Below are positions 36,292-44,814 of a stretch of DNA of 64,000 nucleotides, one piece after another. The position numbers were made by a program, and so were the translations under genes. The stretch lies in contig NZ_CM001023.1 of the NCBI RefSeq assembly GCF_000166275.1, positions 3,413,001-3,477,000 on the forward strand. Direction: 5' to 3'. Origin of the DNA: Algoriphagus machipongonensis. GTDB lineage: Bacteria > Bacteroidota > Bacteroidia > Cytophagales > Cyclobacteriaceae. Below the pieces are notes generated by a model. It worked only from the letters and a program-made list of their open reading frames with translations, had not been told where the DNA came from and made no database searches. How positions within the stretch are numbered: the stretch's first letter is position 1; every line of letters starts with the position of its first letter.

Positions 36292-36957
36292 TTATTTAGA
36301 CTGGTACATAAATTTTGCGAAGTCCAAAAAGGAATCCAATGCACTTTTTCCCATCAAGTCAAAAGCTAAATTGACTGACTTTTCTATCGCTGCATCTGTT
36401 TTTTCAAATCTTGGAGACCTGTCATCAAGCCAGTATTTAAAAACAAACCAAAGTTGTATCCACATGGCTTCATCGTACTTTTCGCTGATATATGGCCTCT
36501 TTGCTATCTCTTCCGTTTCCTCCCCTTCCAGAATGATGTCATTCGCGAATTCTTTGAACCTTGCCTTAAACTCACTGGTCTCTTTAGGTAGTGCGGTGAT
36601 TTTTTGACTTGTACTGGAATAGACACTTAGCAAATAAGATCTATTTTTCTTCAGTTCTTCAATCCAAGTAAAGAGAAAACCAAGAAATTTTTCTCTTGCA
36701 CTGTATTCATTATAAACTTCCTCCGAAGAAATTTGCTTGATCGTCTCTTCAAAAATTTCTATCCAAACAGCTGATTTAATCGCATCAAAAGAGGAATACC
36801 AAACGTAAAACTCCTCTTCTTTCAACTTAATGTCTCTCGCAAATTTAAAGATCGATTTTGGAGCTGTGCCATGTTCTAAAACATGAGACTTAAATGCGTC
36901 AAGAATGATTTTTTTATAGTCTTTCTTAGTACTTTTTTTTGTTGCGGCAGTTGTCAT
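36292..36957 (-). CDS. TetR-like regulator
   Basis: A 221-residue, mostly helical protein. The first 75 residues fit a TetR-type N-terminus (KKIILDAFKSHVLEHG..., helix-turn-helix-like FARDIKLKEEEFYVWYSSFDAIK, where FYVWYSSFDAI replaces the usual FYxYFxxKxxL). The remainder resembles the TetR C-terminal domain type seen in Bacteroidota beside ABC1 kinase genes. It is 3 bp before the ABC1 gene, so it likely regulates or works with that kinase. The weak HTH match leaves open a non-DNA-binding helical protein. Confidence 0.7.
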   Translation of the reverse strand: MTTAATKKSTKKDYKKIILDAFKSHVLEHGTAPKSIFKFARDIKLKEEEFYVWYSSFDAIKSAVWIEIFEETIKQISSEEVYNEYSAREKFLGFLFTWIEELKKNRSYLLSVYSSTSQKITALPKETSEFKARFKEFANDIILEGEETEEIAKRPYISEKYDEAMWIQLWFVFKYWLDDRSPRFEKTDAAIEKSVNLAFDLMGKSALDSFLDFAKFMYQSK

Positions 36958-37020
36958 ATGGTATACTTTTATCTATATGCTTAACTGCTAAAAGTGGCTA
37001 TTGGTTTATTATTTAGGCAT

Positions 37021-37045
37021 AAAAAAACCGGAGATAAATCTCCGG
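37021..37045 (-). terminator. Terminator after hslV
   Basis: An 8-bp G+C-rich stem (ccggagat with atctccgg), 2-nt central gap that would open to a 4-nt loop, followed on the minus strand by T7. It is about 20 bp after the hslV stop. Confidence 0.88.
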
Positions 37046-37066
37046 CCCTATTTTATGCTCTTTATT

Positions 37067-37606
37067 TTACACCACCTTTTCAATCACCAAGTTGTGATTT
37101 GTATAAATACAGACATCAGCAGCGATGTTCAAACTCTCTCTTACCATTTCTTCTGCGGACATTTGAGGAGCAAATTGTTTCATGGCACGAGCAGCAGATT
37201 GTGCATACATACTCCCAGAACCAATGGTTGCAATTTCCATATCAGGCTCTATCACATCTCCAGTCCCAGAGATAATCAAAATATCATCTTGGTCAGCTAC
37301 AATCATCATTGCCTCCAGTTTGCTAAGCATCCTGTCGGTTCTCCACTCCTTGGCCAATTCAACAGCTGCTCTTTTCATATTATTCCCAAAGGCACCCAGT
37401 TTTTCTTCAAACTTCTCTAGAAGTGTAAAAGCATCAGCCGTGGAACCAGCAAAGCCAGTCACAATTTTTCCACCCTGTAAAACTCTAAGTTTCTTAACTG
37501 TACTTTTTGCTACTGTATTACCTAAAGTTGCTTGTCCATCTGCTCCAATGACTACTTCTCCATTATGACGAATTGCGACAACCGTGGTAGATTTAATTCT
37601 TTCCAT
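37067..37606 (-). CDS. hslV: ATP-dependent protease subunit HslV
   Basis: The proteolytic core of the HslUV (ClpQY) protease, 179 residues. The catalytic N-terminal threonine is generated from [16 protein letters not shown], so there is a six-residue leader instead of the single Met of E. coli. Conserved segments: [63 protein letters not shown], and [14 protein letters not shown] at the C-terminus. The partner ATPase gene hslU is not next to it in this window, unlike in many bacteria. It has its own terminator. Confidence 0.95.
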   Translation of the reverse strand: MERIKSTTVVAIRHNGEVVIGADGQATLGNTVAKSTVKKLRVLQGGKIVTGFAGSTADAFTLLEKFEEKLGAFGNNMKRAAVELAKEWRTDRMLSKLEAMMIVADQDDILIISGTGDVIEPDMEIATIGSGSMYAQSAARAMKQFAPQMSAEEMVRESLNIAADVCIYTNHNLVIEKVV

Positions 37607-37705
37607 ATTTTCTATTTTCTAAAACTTCTAGTAAAAATCTCAGTATCCTTTATTGACTCGATTAAAACCAATTTCTGCTTTATTACCAATAACCGTACAA
37701 AAAGC

Positions 37706-37731
37706 AAAAAGTCCTGAAATCAGGACTTTTT
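37706..37731 (-). terminator. Terminator after E2 gene
   Basis: A perfect 11-bp stem (aaaaagtcctg with caggacttttt) with AAAT loop, about 20 bp past the E2 stop. Because the stem ends are A/T runs, it can act in both directions. Confidence 0.88.
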
Positions 37732-37752
37732 GGCAGTTTAATATTTGATAGA

Positions 37753-39381
37753 TCAGACTAGCAGTCTGATTGGATCTTCTAATAGACTCTTCAGAGAAAG
37801 TAAGAAGGCTGAGCCAACAGCTCCATCTACTACCCTATGGTCGCAAGACAGGGTTACCTTCATCACATTTCCAACTTTCATCTCTCCATTTTTCACAACT
37901 ACTGTTTCCTTGATCCCGCCTACTGCTAGGATACAAGAATCTGGTGGATTAATGATCGCAGTAAATTCTTCAATACCAAACATCCCTAAGTTTGAGATAG
38001 TGAAAGTATTTCCTTCCCAATCTTTTGGTTGCAGCTCTTTATTCTTGGCCTTACCTCCTAAGGATTTTGCTTGAGTAGAAATCTGAGAAAGAGTTAGGCT
38101 GTCTGCAAAACGAATGACTGGCACTAACAATCCTTCTTCTACAGCTACGGCCATTCCAATATGAACATGATCGTTATATCTGATTTTATCTCCCAACCAA
38201 CTGGAGTTCACTTTTGGGTTCTGACGCAATGCAGCAGCAGAAGCCTTAATGACCATATCGTTGAAAGAAATTTTCACCGGAGAAATCTCATTCATGCTTT
38301 TTCTCGCTTCAATCGCCTTGTCCATGTTGATTTCCATGGTTAAGTAGAAGTGAGGAGCACCAAATTTACTTTCAGCCAACCGCTTAGCAATGACTTTTCG
38401 CATTTGAGAAACCTTCTCCTCGGTAAAGCTTTCCTGACCTACAGCTGGTGCTGCACTAGCTCCTGCTTGAGGCGCTGCAGCTGGCTTGAAGTTTTCAATG
38501 TCTCTTTTGACAATTCTTCCTCCTTCACCAGATCCACTCACCTGTCGGATATCCAAACCTTTTTCTTCAGCCATTTTCTTAGCTAAAGGAGAGGCTTTTA
38601 CTCTTTCACCATCAGAAGTAACAGGGGCAGATGTTGCCACAGGTTCACTATTTGATTTGGAAGATTCGGAAGTTTCTGGAGATTTTTCTGGGGCTGCTTC
38701 TTTTTTAGGTTCTGGTTCTGGCTCAGAGCTAGATGCTTTCTGTGCTTTCAGCAAAGTTTCATAGTCAGCTCCCTTTTCTCCTATGACAGCAATTACGCCA
38801 TCTACAGGAACGCTATCTCCAGCTTCCACACCGATGTAAAGCAAAGTACCATCTTCGTAGCTCTCAAGCTCCATAGTGGCCTTATCGGTCTCTACTTCGG
38901 CAATGATTTCACCAGATTTGATTTCATCCCCTACCTTTTTCAACCAAGAAGCTATTGTTCCTTCTTGCATGGTATCAGACATTTTTGGCATGGTTACGAC
39001 CATGGCATTAATATCCGAAACATCAATTTTTTCGGCAGGTTCTTCTGTTTTGCTTGGTTCGGCAGCTTTTTCCTCTGCTTTAGGAGACTCCTCTTTTGGT
39101 TTAGAATCTTCTGCACCATTTAACAGGTGCTCGTAATCCTCCCCTTTTTCCCCGATCACAGCGATAACGCCATTTACAGGAACTGAGTCTTTCTCTTTTA
39201 CCCCAATATATAACAAGACACCTTCGTCGTAGGACTCAAGCTCCATTGTTGCTTTGTCAGTCTCTACTTCAGCCAGGATATCTCCAGGCTTAACGGTATC
39301 TCCTACTTTTTTCAACCATGCAGCGATCACACCTTCTTCCATGGTGTCGCTCATTTTAGGCATTCTAATAATTTCGGCCAT
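37753..39381 (-). CDS. Dihydrolipoamide acetyltransferase, pyruvate dehydrogenase E2
   Basis: This 542-residue protein is the core acyltransferase of a 2-oxoacid dehydrogenase complex. Two tandem lipoyl domains are visible (about 1-80 and 125-205), with lipoylated lysines K43 and K167 in the ETDKATMELES motifs. Ala/Pro/Glu/Ser-rich linkers follow, then a peripheral subunit-binding domain (about 260-300, KASPLAKKMAEEKGLD). The catalytic domain ends with the active site HRVVDG (H515, D519). Two lipoyl domains and this linker style suit the pyruvate dehydrogenase E2 rather than the 2-oxoglutarate E2, which usually has one. E1 and E3 genes are not adjacent. Strong promoter upstream, terminator downstream. 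Confidence 0.92.
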   Translation of the reverse strand: MAEIIRMPKMSDTMEEGVIAAWLKKVGDTVKPGDILAEVETDKATMELESYDEGVLLYIGVKEKDSVPVNGVIAVIGEKGEDYEHLLNGAEDSKPKEESPKAEEKAAEPSKTEEPAEKIDVSDINAMVVTMPKMSDTMQEGTIASWLKKVGDEIKSGEIIAEVETDKATMELESYEDGTLLYIGVEAGDSVPVDGVIAVIGEKGADYETLLKAQKASSSEPEPEPKKEAAPEKSPETSESSKSNSEPVATSAPVTSDGERVKASPLAKKMAEEKGLDIRQVSGSGEGGRIVKRDIENFKPAAAPQAGASAAPAVGQESFTEEKVSQMRKVIAKRLAESKFGAPHFYLTMEINMDKAIEARKSMNEISPVKISFNDMVIKASAAALRQNPKVNSSWLGDKIRYNDHVHIGMAVAVEEGLLVPVIRFADSLTLSQISTQAKSLGGKAKNKELQPKDWEGNTFTISNLGMFGIEEFTAIINPPDSCILAVGGIKETVVVKNGEMKVGNVMKVTLSCDHRVVDGAVGSAFLLSLKSLLEDPIRLLV

Positions 39382-39414
39382 GAGTTATTGCGCTCTATTC
39401 GTTTTTAAAGTGTC

Positions 39415-39446
39415 CAAAAATAGTTTTTATAAACTCTATATTCAAA
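39415..39446 (-). promoter_or_regulatory. Promoter of the E2 gene
   Basis: Read on the minus strand, the -33 element TTTG (39443-39446) and the -7 box TATTTTTG (39415-39422, exact TAnnTTTG) are spaced 20 bp. This is the best promoter match in the window, 33 bp before the E2 ATG. A second exact TAnnTTTG box, TATATTTG, covers 39443-39450. Confidence 0.6.
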
Positions 39447-39501
39447 TATAAAACTAGTATTTTCCCCCTGCATTTCAGCCATCTTTCACCAACTTCCTGA
39501 T

Positions 39502-40461
39502 ATGCCCATCATTCAAAACGAAAATTACCAAAGACCAAAGTGGCTTTTTAATCGGCATTTGGAAACAATTTATCCAGCTTTGTTTCGAACTGTAAATTTG
39601 CAAAAACCTGTCAGGGAAAGAATTACAACCGATGACAAGGATTTTTTAGATTTAGATTGGTATAAACAAGAGAGTCCAAAACTAGTCATCATCAACCATG
39701 GTCTAGAAGGAAATAGTTCCCGATCCTATATTTTAGGAATGGCAAAAACTTTTCTTGAAAATAAGTTTGATGTCTTAGCTTGGAACTACCGAGGCTGCGG
39801 AGATGAATTAAATCAAACTCCAATCTTCTATCATTCTGGCGCTACCTATGACTTGAATCGAGTGATTGAACACGCGAGCCCGAATTATGAGGAGATTTAT
39901 CTTGTAGGCTTTTCATTAGGCGGAAACCTCACATTGAAGTATATGGGAGAAAATGGAACCAGTACTGAAAAGATCAAGAAAGCCGTGGCAATTTCTGTCC
40001 CTCTTCATCTGAGTAGTTCAAGTCAAAAAATCTCAGAACTTGAAAACACCTTATATTCCAAACGCTTTCTCAAAACTTTGAAAGAAAAGGTTCAATTGAA
40101 GGCGAAAATCCACCCAAATGATATTCCTGTGGAAATGCTTCGTAATGTGAAAACCTTGGCGGAATTTGATAATTACTTAACGGGACCTTTGCATGGATTT
40201 GCAGATGCCGAAGAGTATTATGAGGTAAACTCCTCACTTTACTTTCTAGACAAGATTAATAAACCTACTTTGGTCTTAAATGCATGGAATGATCCTTTTC
40301 TGAGTAAACAATGTTTTCCTGTTGATTTGGCGAAAAAGTTAGAAAAAGTCTACTTCGAATTCCCAAAGAATGGCGGACATGTAGGTTTTACCAATAAAAT
40401 TCCCAAAAATCCTTATTATTCAGAGCAAAGAGCTGTTGAATTTATAACACAGGATATCTAA
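39502..40461 (+). CDS. Alpha/beta hydrolase, YheT family
   Basis: A 319-residue cytoplasmic hydrolase. The oxyanion segment HGLEGNSSRSYI (66-77) is typical of YheT/EMB8 proteins, as is WNYRGCGDELNQTP (94-107). The catalytic triad is S138 in GFSLGG, D264 in AWNDPF and H293 in GGHVGF. Family members are carboxylesterase-like with poorly defined substrates. It starts divergently from the E2 gene, and the SRAP gene follows after 32 bp on the same strand. Confidence 0.88.
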   Translation: MPIIQNENYQRPKWLFNRHLETIYPALFRTVNLQKPVRERITTDDKDFLDLDWYKQESPKLVIINHGLEGNSSRSYILGMAKTFLENKFDVLAWNYRGCGDELNQTPIFYHSGATYDLNRVIEHASPNYEEIYLVGFSLGGNLTLKYMGENGTSTEKIKKAVAISVPLHLSSSSQKISELENTLYSKRFLKTLKEKVQLKAKIHPNDIPVEMLRNVKTLAEFDNYLTGPLHGFADAEEYYEVNSSLYFLDKINKPTLVLNAWNDPFLSKQCFPVDLAKKLEKVYFEFPKNGGHVGFTNKIPKNPYYSEQRAVEFITQDI

Positions 40462-40493
40462 CTTCCAGTCTCTTTACCCCTAACCAAACAATC

Positions 40494-41192
40494 ATGTGTG
40501 GACGATATTCATTGAGCAAAAGTAAAATTGAACTGGAAGAAAGATTTCAAGCTGAAATGCTGTCTGATTTCAAGCCACGATATAATGTCGCACCCACACA
40601 ATTGGTCCCGGTAATTACATCGGGTAGTCCCAATGGGTTTTCATTTTTTTATTGGGGCATTACTCCGGAGTTTGGAAAAAATAAGCCAGTGTCTCAAAAG
40701 TTAATCAATGCCAAAGCAGAAACAGTGGATCAAAAGGTATCCTTTAAAAGTTCTTTTCAAAAAAGACGATGCCTTGTTCCTGCAGACGGTTTTTATGAGT
40801 GGAAAAAACTAGGCAAAAAAACTAAAATCCCCTACCGCTTTACACTGAGAGATGAGGAACTTTTCTCCATGGCCGGAATATGGGAAGAGTATGAATCCGT
40901 AAACGGAGAAACCCAACATACATTTTTGATCTTGACTACCAACCCAAACCCCATTGTCTCAGATGTTCATGACCGAATGCCGGTAATTTTATCAAAAGAG
41001 TTAGAGAAGAAATGGTTAGATGGCTATACCAGCATAGATGAATTAAAAGAACTTTTGAAACCACTTTCGGGAGACCAGATGTTGAGTTACTCAGTATCGC
41101 CATTGGTTAATTCCGTTCAGAATGATACTCCTGCGGTCATGAGAAAAACCTCTCCTATGGATCAGCATGGCAATTACACTTTGTTTGGTTAA
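40494..41192 (+). CDS. SOS response-associated peptidase (SRAP, HMCES/YedK family)
   Basis: A 232-residue protein starting MCGRY, so that Met removal exposes the catalytic Cys2 which forms a thiazolidine crosslink with abasic sites in single-stranded DNA. Other active-site residues in register with YedK are N72 (INAKAET), E102 (FYEWKK) and H159 (VHDRMPVIL). The function is protection of abasic sites during replication. Length matches the family. No SOS box is visible and the surrounding genes are not repair genes. Confidence 0.94.
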   Translation: MCGRYSLSKSKIELEERFQAEMLSDFKPRYNVAPTQLVPVITSGSPNGFSFFYWGITPEFGKNKPVSQKLINAKAETVDQKVSFKSSFQKRRCLVPADGFYEWKKLGKKTKIPYRFTLRDEELFSMAGIWEEYESVNGETQHTFLILTTNPNPIVSDVHDRMPVILSKELEKKWLDGYTSIDELKELLKPLSGDQMLSYSVSPLVNSVQNDTPAVMRKTSPMDQHGNYTLFG

Positions 41193-41283
41193 ATCCAAAC
41201 CTTTTACTTCTATCGTTGTCTTTTATAGGAATACCTAAAGTATTCCGATATTTGATTCCTTTTTTTAATTAAACCCAAAGATC

Positions 41284-42282
41284 ATGAACAATTCCAAAAT
41301 ATTGGGTGTAGGACATTATGTCCCTGAGCGCATCGTCACCAACGATGAGTTATCAGAAATGATGGACACCAATAATGAATGGATCGTCGAAAGGACAGGA
41401 ATAGAAGAGAGAAGATGGTTTACTCCTGGATTTGACACTGTAACAAGTTTATCCAAAAATGCCTCATTAATGGCTTTGGAAAGAGCCGGACTTCAGGCGA
41501 GTGAAATAGATTTTATCGTTTTCGCCACCATAACACCTGACTACTATGTACCTGGAAATGGTGTCCTTTTACAGCGTGAGCTAGGAATCCCTGGTATAGG
41601 AGCGTTAGATATACGAAATGCTTGCTCAGGGTTTATTTATGCCCTCTCAGTGGCTGACCAGTTTATCAAAACTGGGATGTATCAAAAAATATTAGTCGTA
41701 GGAGCAGAAATTCAGTCATCAGGGCTTGATAAAAGCGATGAAGGAAGGTCCAGTGCGGTTATTTTTGCGGATGGTGCTGGCGCAGTGATCTTGGGAAAAG
41801 CAGAGAATCAAAACACAGGAATCCTGTCTACCCATTTACATGCTGACGGTACTTATGCTGAGGAGTTGTATTGTAAAGACCCTGGTAGTTCTAGAGAAGA
41901 TCGTTTTTCTCAAGACTTGTTTGATTCAGGAAGTTTCTTTCTCAAGATGAATGGAAATGTCGTATTCAAACATGCGATAGTCAGGTTTATTGAAGTGATC
42001 AATGAAGCTTTGGAAGCTAATCAATTAAGTAAGGAAGAGATTGACTTATTGGTACCGCATCAGGCTAATTTAAGAATCAGTCAATACATCCAACAAAAAT
42101 TGAAAATGCCAGATGAAAAGGTATTCAATAACATTATGAATCTAGGAAATACGACTGGAGCCACAATCCCTATAGCTCTTAGTGAAGCTTGGGAGCAAGG
42201 ACGTATCAAAGAAGGTGACTTAGTTTGCCTTGCAGCTTTTGGATCTGGCTTCACCTGGGCTTCTGCACTTATAAGATGGTAA
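41284..42282 (+). CDS. 3-oxoacyl-ACP synthase III family protein
   Basis: A 332-residue thiolase-fold condensing enzyme of the FabH group. The Cys-His-Asn triad is C114 (RNACSGFIYAL), H259 (PHQANLRI) and N289 (NLGNTTGATIPIAL); the C-terminal AFGSGFTWASALIRW also matches. Canonical FabH starts fatty acid synthesis from acetyl-CoA and malonyl-ACP. Because no other fab gene is adjacent and an unknown gene follows after 1 bp, this could be a specialised KASIII paralogue rather than the housekeeping enzyme. The gene symbol is therefore withheld. Confidence 0.9.
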   Translation: MNNSKILGVGHYVPERIVTNDELSEMMDTNNEWIVERTGIEERRWFTPGFDTVTSLSKNASLMALERAGLQASEIDFIVFATITPDYYVPGNGVLLQRELGIPGIGALDIRNACSGFIYALSVADQFIKTGMYQKILVVGAEIQSSGLDKSDEGRSSAVIFADGAGAVILGKAENQNTGILSTHLHADGTYAEELYCKDPGSSREDRFSQDLFDSGSFFLKMNGNVVFKHAIVRFIEVINEALEANQLSKEEIDLLVPHQANLRISQYIQQKLKMPDEKVFNNIMNLGNTTGATIPIALSEAWEQGRIKEGDLVCLAAFGSGFTWASALIRW

Positions 42283-42283
42283 G

Positions 42284-42859
42284 ATGAACTTTTCTAAAAG
42301 CAATCTGGATTTAGAACTTTGGCAAAACCAAGAGCTCTATAAAAGGCAGTATCGACTTAAACTTCATTTTTGGGAAATATTATCAGAGGTAGCAAGTGCT
42401 ATTGATCCCAGAGAGTTAGAAAAAGTTCTTCCAAGCCATAAATCTTACAAATTATCAAGAGGCAATGACTTATTAGGAATGCCATACCAAGTTTTGGATA
42501 TTCTAAGAAATTTTGATGAGGAACAAGGTTTAAATATCAGAGTACTAAACTGGTTTGGGAAGGGCATGTACCTAATGGTCCTTACTGGTAGTCAAAAAAC
42601 TGATATCTGCTCAAAAAGCTTATTAAAGAACGATTTCCTTTTTGGAAAAACAGAGAGCCCTTGGGACTACCCGGGCTTAATAATTGAAAATCTAACAACA
42701 AAAAATTTCCAAAACGATTATATTAATCCTCATAAGTTAAACGTTTGGATCAAGCACATTAAATTGGAAGGTGATTCGGAACATGTCAAAAAAACAATCA
42801 GTAGGAATTTAATGACTACCATTCGAGTATTGACTAATATGGAACATAGCAGTATTTAA
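42284..42859 (+). CDS. Unknown protein encoded directly after KASIII
   Basis: A 191-residue soluble protein that I do not recognise. The ATG lies 1 bp past the KASIII stop, so translation is probably coupled. It has no signal peptide, membrane helix or cysteine motif (one Cys). The middle, PYQVLDILRNFDEEQGLNIRVLNWFGKGMYLMVLTG, looks like an alpha-helix then a beta-alpha unit; the N-terminal half is helical with many aromatic residues. Base composition matches its neighbours. It may be a cytoplasmic partner of the condensing enzyme, but nothing in the sequence proves this. Confidence 0.72.
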   Translation: MNFSKSNLDLELWQNQELYKRQYRLKLHFWEILSEVASAIDPRELEKVLPSHKSYKLSRGNDLLGMPYQVLDILRNFDEEQGLNIRVLNWFGKGMYLMVLTGSQKTDICSKSLLKNDFLFGKTESPWDYPGLIIENLTTKNFQNDYINPHKLNVWIKHIKLEGDSEHVKKTISRNLMTTIRVLTNMEHSSI

Positions 42860-42948
42860 CTTATTTTTAACCTGAAATCATATTATACCGTACAATATTT
42901 TCAACTGACCCTAAAAGATTAAAATTTAGCCTATCCGAAAAAGGTTAA

Positions 42949-44541
42949 ATGCCTAAAAACAACTTTATGAAATATATCCTTATCATAGGTTTCCTTTTAT
43001 TTTCCACTACCCTTTTTGCTCAACAAGCCCCCATCGTAAAGATTTTCAATAAAGATTCCACTTTAATGGCTACTGGTGTTCTTGATGGAGTGATTAAACA
43101 AGGACTATGGAAATATTATAACCCAAGAACTAATCAACTAATTACCGAAGGAACTTTCAAGGACGGGGTTAGAGACGGGGCATGGACTTCTTATAATTCC
43201 AGAGGTTTAAAAAAGGTTATTGCAGAATACCGAGATGGCAAATTGTTTGGTCCTGCACAGGTTTTTGACCTGGACGGGGCCCTAATTACTGAAATGGTTT
43301 TTCAAGACAGCGTATTAGTAGGACAGTTTACGGAATACTATGGAAAAACTAATTCACCTGATTACGTGTCACCGAAACAGGTGAAAAGAGAGGGAAGATA
43401 CAAGGATGGTAAAAAAACGGGAGAATGGTTTTCTTATCATGAGTTTGGAGAAACTGCCGTTAGGGAATTCTTTAAAGAAGATAAAAGGCATGGTCCATAT
43501 CTTGAATATGATCCTGAAGGGGTCTTACTGCTTGAAACTACCTATAAAGAAGGTGAGTTAGACGGTGAGTTTAAAAGATACTTTTATCCCAACAGAGTTG
43601 TGGAAGAAGGAAAATATTCAAAGGGTAAAAAGGTAGGTGTTTGGAAGAGATATTTTCCAGAAAACAATCGCTTGGAAGCGGAAGAAACCTACGATGATCA
43701 GGGTAGAAAAATCGGAACTTGGAAATACTATTACGATAATAATAGGGTCGCAAGGATAGAAAAATATGACAACGGGATTCCTGTAGGCACCTGGGAAGAG
43801 TATTTTCCTAATAAATCTATCTCAAAGAGAAAAACATTTGAATTGGGTGTACCCGTTGGACCCTATGTGGAATATCATGAATCTGGAGAGCTTTCAGTGA
43901 CAGGCCAATATAAATCAGGTATGAAAACTGGTTTGTGGAAGAGCTTCTTCCCTTCAGGTGAAATCTATTCCATAGGTGAATATAGAAATGATCAAAAAAC
44001 AGGTCTTTGGAAATATTTCAATAAAATCGGGATTCTAATTGCCGAAGGCGAATATAAAATTGGGCATGAAACAGGTCAGTGGGTTTACTACTATGATGGA
44101 GGACAACTCAAATCTGTAGGTAGCTATAAGATAGGATTGGAAGATGGTACTTGGGGATTATTTTATGACAATAAACAACTCACTCAAGAAGAATATTGGG
44201 ACTCAGGAAGATTATTGAATGTAGGAGAATATCATTCATATGACGGTTCCGAGACTTTTGACAAAGGCACACTAGAGGATGGCAATGGCACTAGATTCAC
44301 TTACTATGTCAATGGAAAAAAAGAATCTCAAGGAAGTTATAAAGATGGAAAAGCTGAGGGAACATGGATATTTTACCATGAAAATGGAAGAAAAGCTTCG
44401 GAAGGTAATATGATTGAAGGAAAAAAGGACGGTGTTTGGAGATACTACAACCCCGCAGGTAGATTAGAAGATTTAATCAACTATAAGGATGATGAAATAG
44501 TGGAGGACCTTGAGGAGTATTACAAACCCATTATGTTCTAA
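42949..44541 (+). CDS. Secreted MORN-2/YwqK-type repeat protein
   Basis: A 530-residue protein with a signal peptide ending LFAQQ. A second in-frame ATG at 42967 (MKYILIIGF) gives a more usual signal peptide and may be the true start. The rest is nearly all repeats of about 22-24 residues of the type G-x-Y-K-x-G-x-x-x-G-x-W-x-x-Y, for example GRYKDGKKTGEWFSYHEFGE, GKYSKGKKVGVWKRYFPEN and GSYKDGKAEGTWIFYHENGR; I count roughly 15-18. Databases often label such proteins YwqK-family antitoxins, but no toxin is adjacent and the protein is exported, so a surface or periplasmic binding role is more plausible. A strong terminator follows. Confidence 0.82.
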   Translation: MPKNNFMKYILIIGFLLFSTTLFAQQAPIVKIFNKDSTLMATGVLDGVIKQGLWKYYNPRTNQLITEGTFKDGVRDGAWTSYNSRGLKKVIAEYRDGKLFGPAQVFDLDGALITEMVFQDSVLVGQFTEYYGKTNSPDYVSPKQVKREGRYKDGKKTGEWFSYHEFGETAVREFFKEDKRHGPYLEYDPEGVLLLETTYKEGELDGEFKRYFYPNRVVEEGKYSKGKKVGVWKRYFPENNRLEAEETYDDQGRKIGTWKYYYDNNRVARIEKYDNGIPVGTWEEYFPNKSISKRKTFELGVPVGPYVEYHESGELSVTGQYKSGMKTGLWKSFFPSGEIYSIGEYRNDQKTGLWKYFNKIGILIAEGEYKIGHETGQWVYYYDGGQLKSVGSYKIGLEDGTWGLFYDNKQLTQEEYWDSGRLLNVGEYHSYDGSETFDKGTLEDGNGTRFTYYVNGKKESQGSYKDGKAEGTWIFYHENGRKASEGNMIEGKKDGVWRYYNPAGRLEDLINYKDDEIVEDLEEYYKPIMF

Positions 44542-44561
44542 GCTTATATAATATTAGAACC

Positions 44562-44598
44562 AAAAAAGGCAAGTGTGAAATTTCCACTTGCCTTTTTT
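44562..44598 (+). terminator. Terminator after MORN-repeat gene
   Basis: A perfect 14-bp stem (aaaaaaggcaagtg with cacttgcctttttt) and 9-nt loop, 20 bp past the stop codon. Confidence 0.92.
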
Positions 44599-44782
44599 GA
44601 TTAAATATTAACTAATCGATTCATACTAAGAAAAAGTGTTTTTAACTCTAAAATTTTGAATTATAGACATTTATATTTAAATTCATTGACTTTTAAAACT
44701 TGTCCGATAGACCATTTTTTTAACTGTATTAGTTTATTTTAAGGGTGATTGAGCTACGGACTCTTAACGATTATTAATTTTT

Positions 44783-44814
44783 TAAGCCCGGCATGACCGG
44801 GCTTATTTTATTTT
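44783..44814 (+). terminator. Isolated + strand terminator-like hairpin
   Basis: A 9-bp G+C-rich stem (taagcccgg with ccgggctta), 5-nt loop, then TTTTATTTT on the + strand. The MORN gene already has its own terminator 190 bp upstream. The neighbouring cupin gene runs on the minus strand, where the hairpin is followed by A rather than T. It may end an unannotated short + transcript, or be a back-up terminator. Confidence 0.65.

Noticed and set aside
38486..39136. Ser/Phe-rich frames opposite the E2 gene
   Set aside because: They mirror the Ala/Pro/Glu-rich linkers and lipoyl domains of E2 and have no features of their own.
42949..44541. Repetitive DNA considered as a tandem repeat array
   Set aside because: The repetition is at protein level (MORN-like); the DNA units are diverged and fully coding.
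42949..44541. Toxin-antitoxin module suggested by the YwqK-like repeats
   Set aside because: No toxin candidate is adjacent and the protein has a signal peptide.
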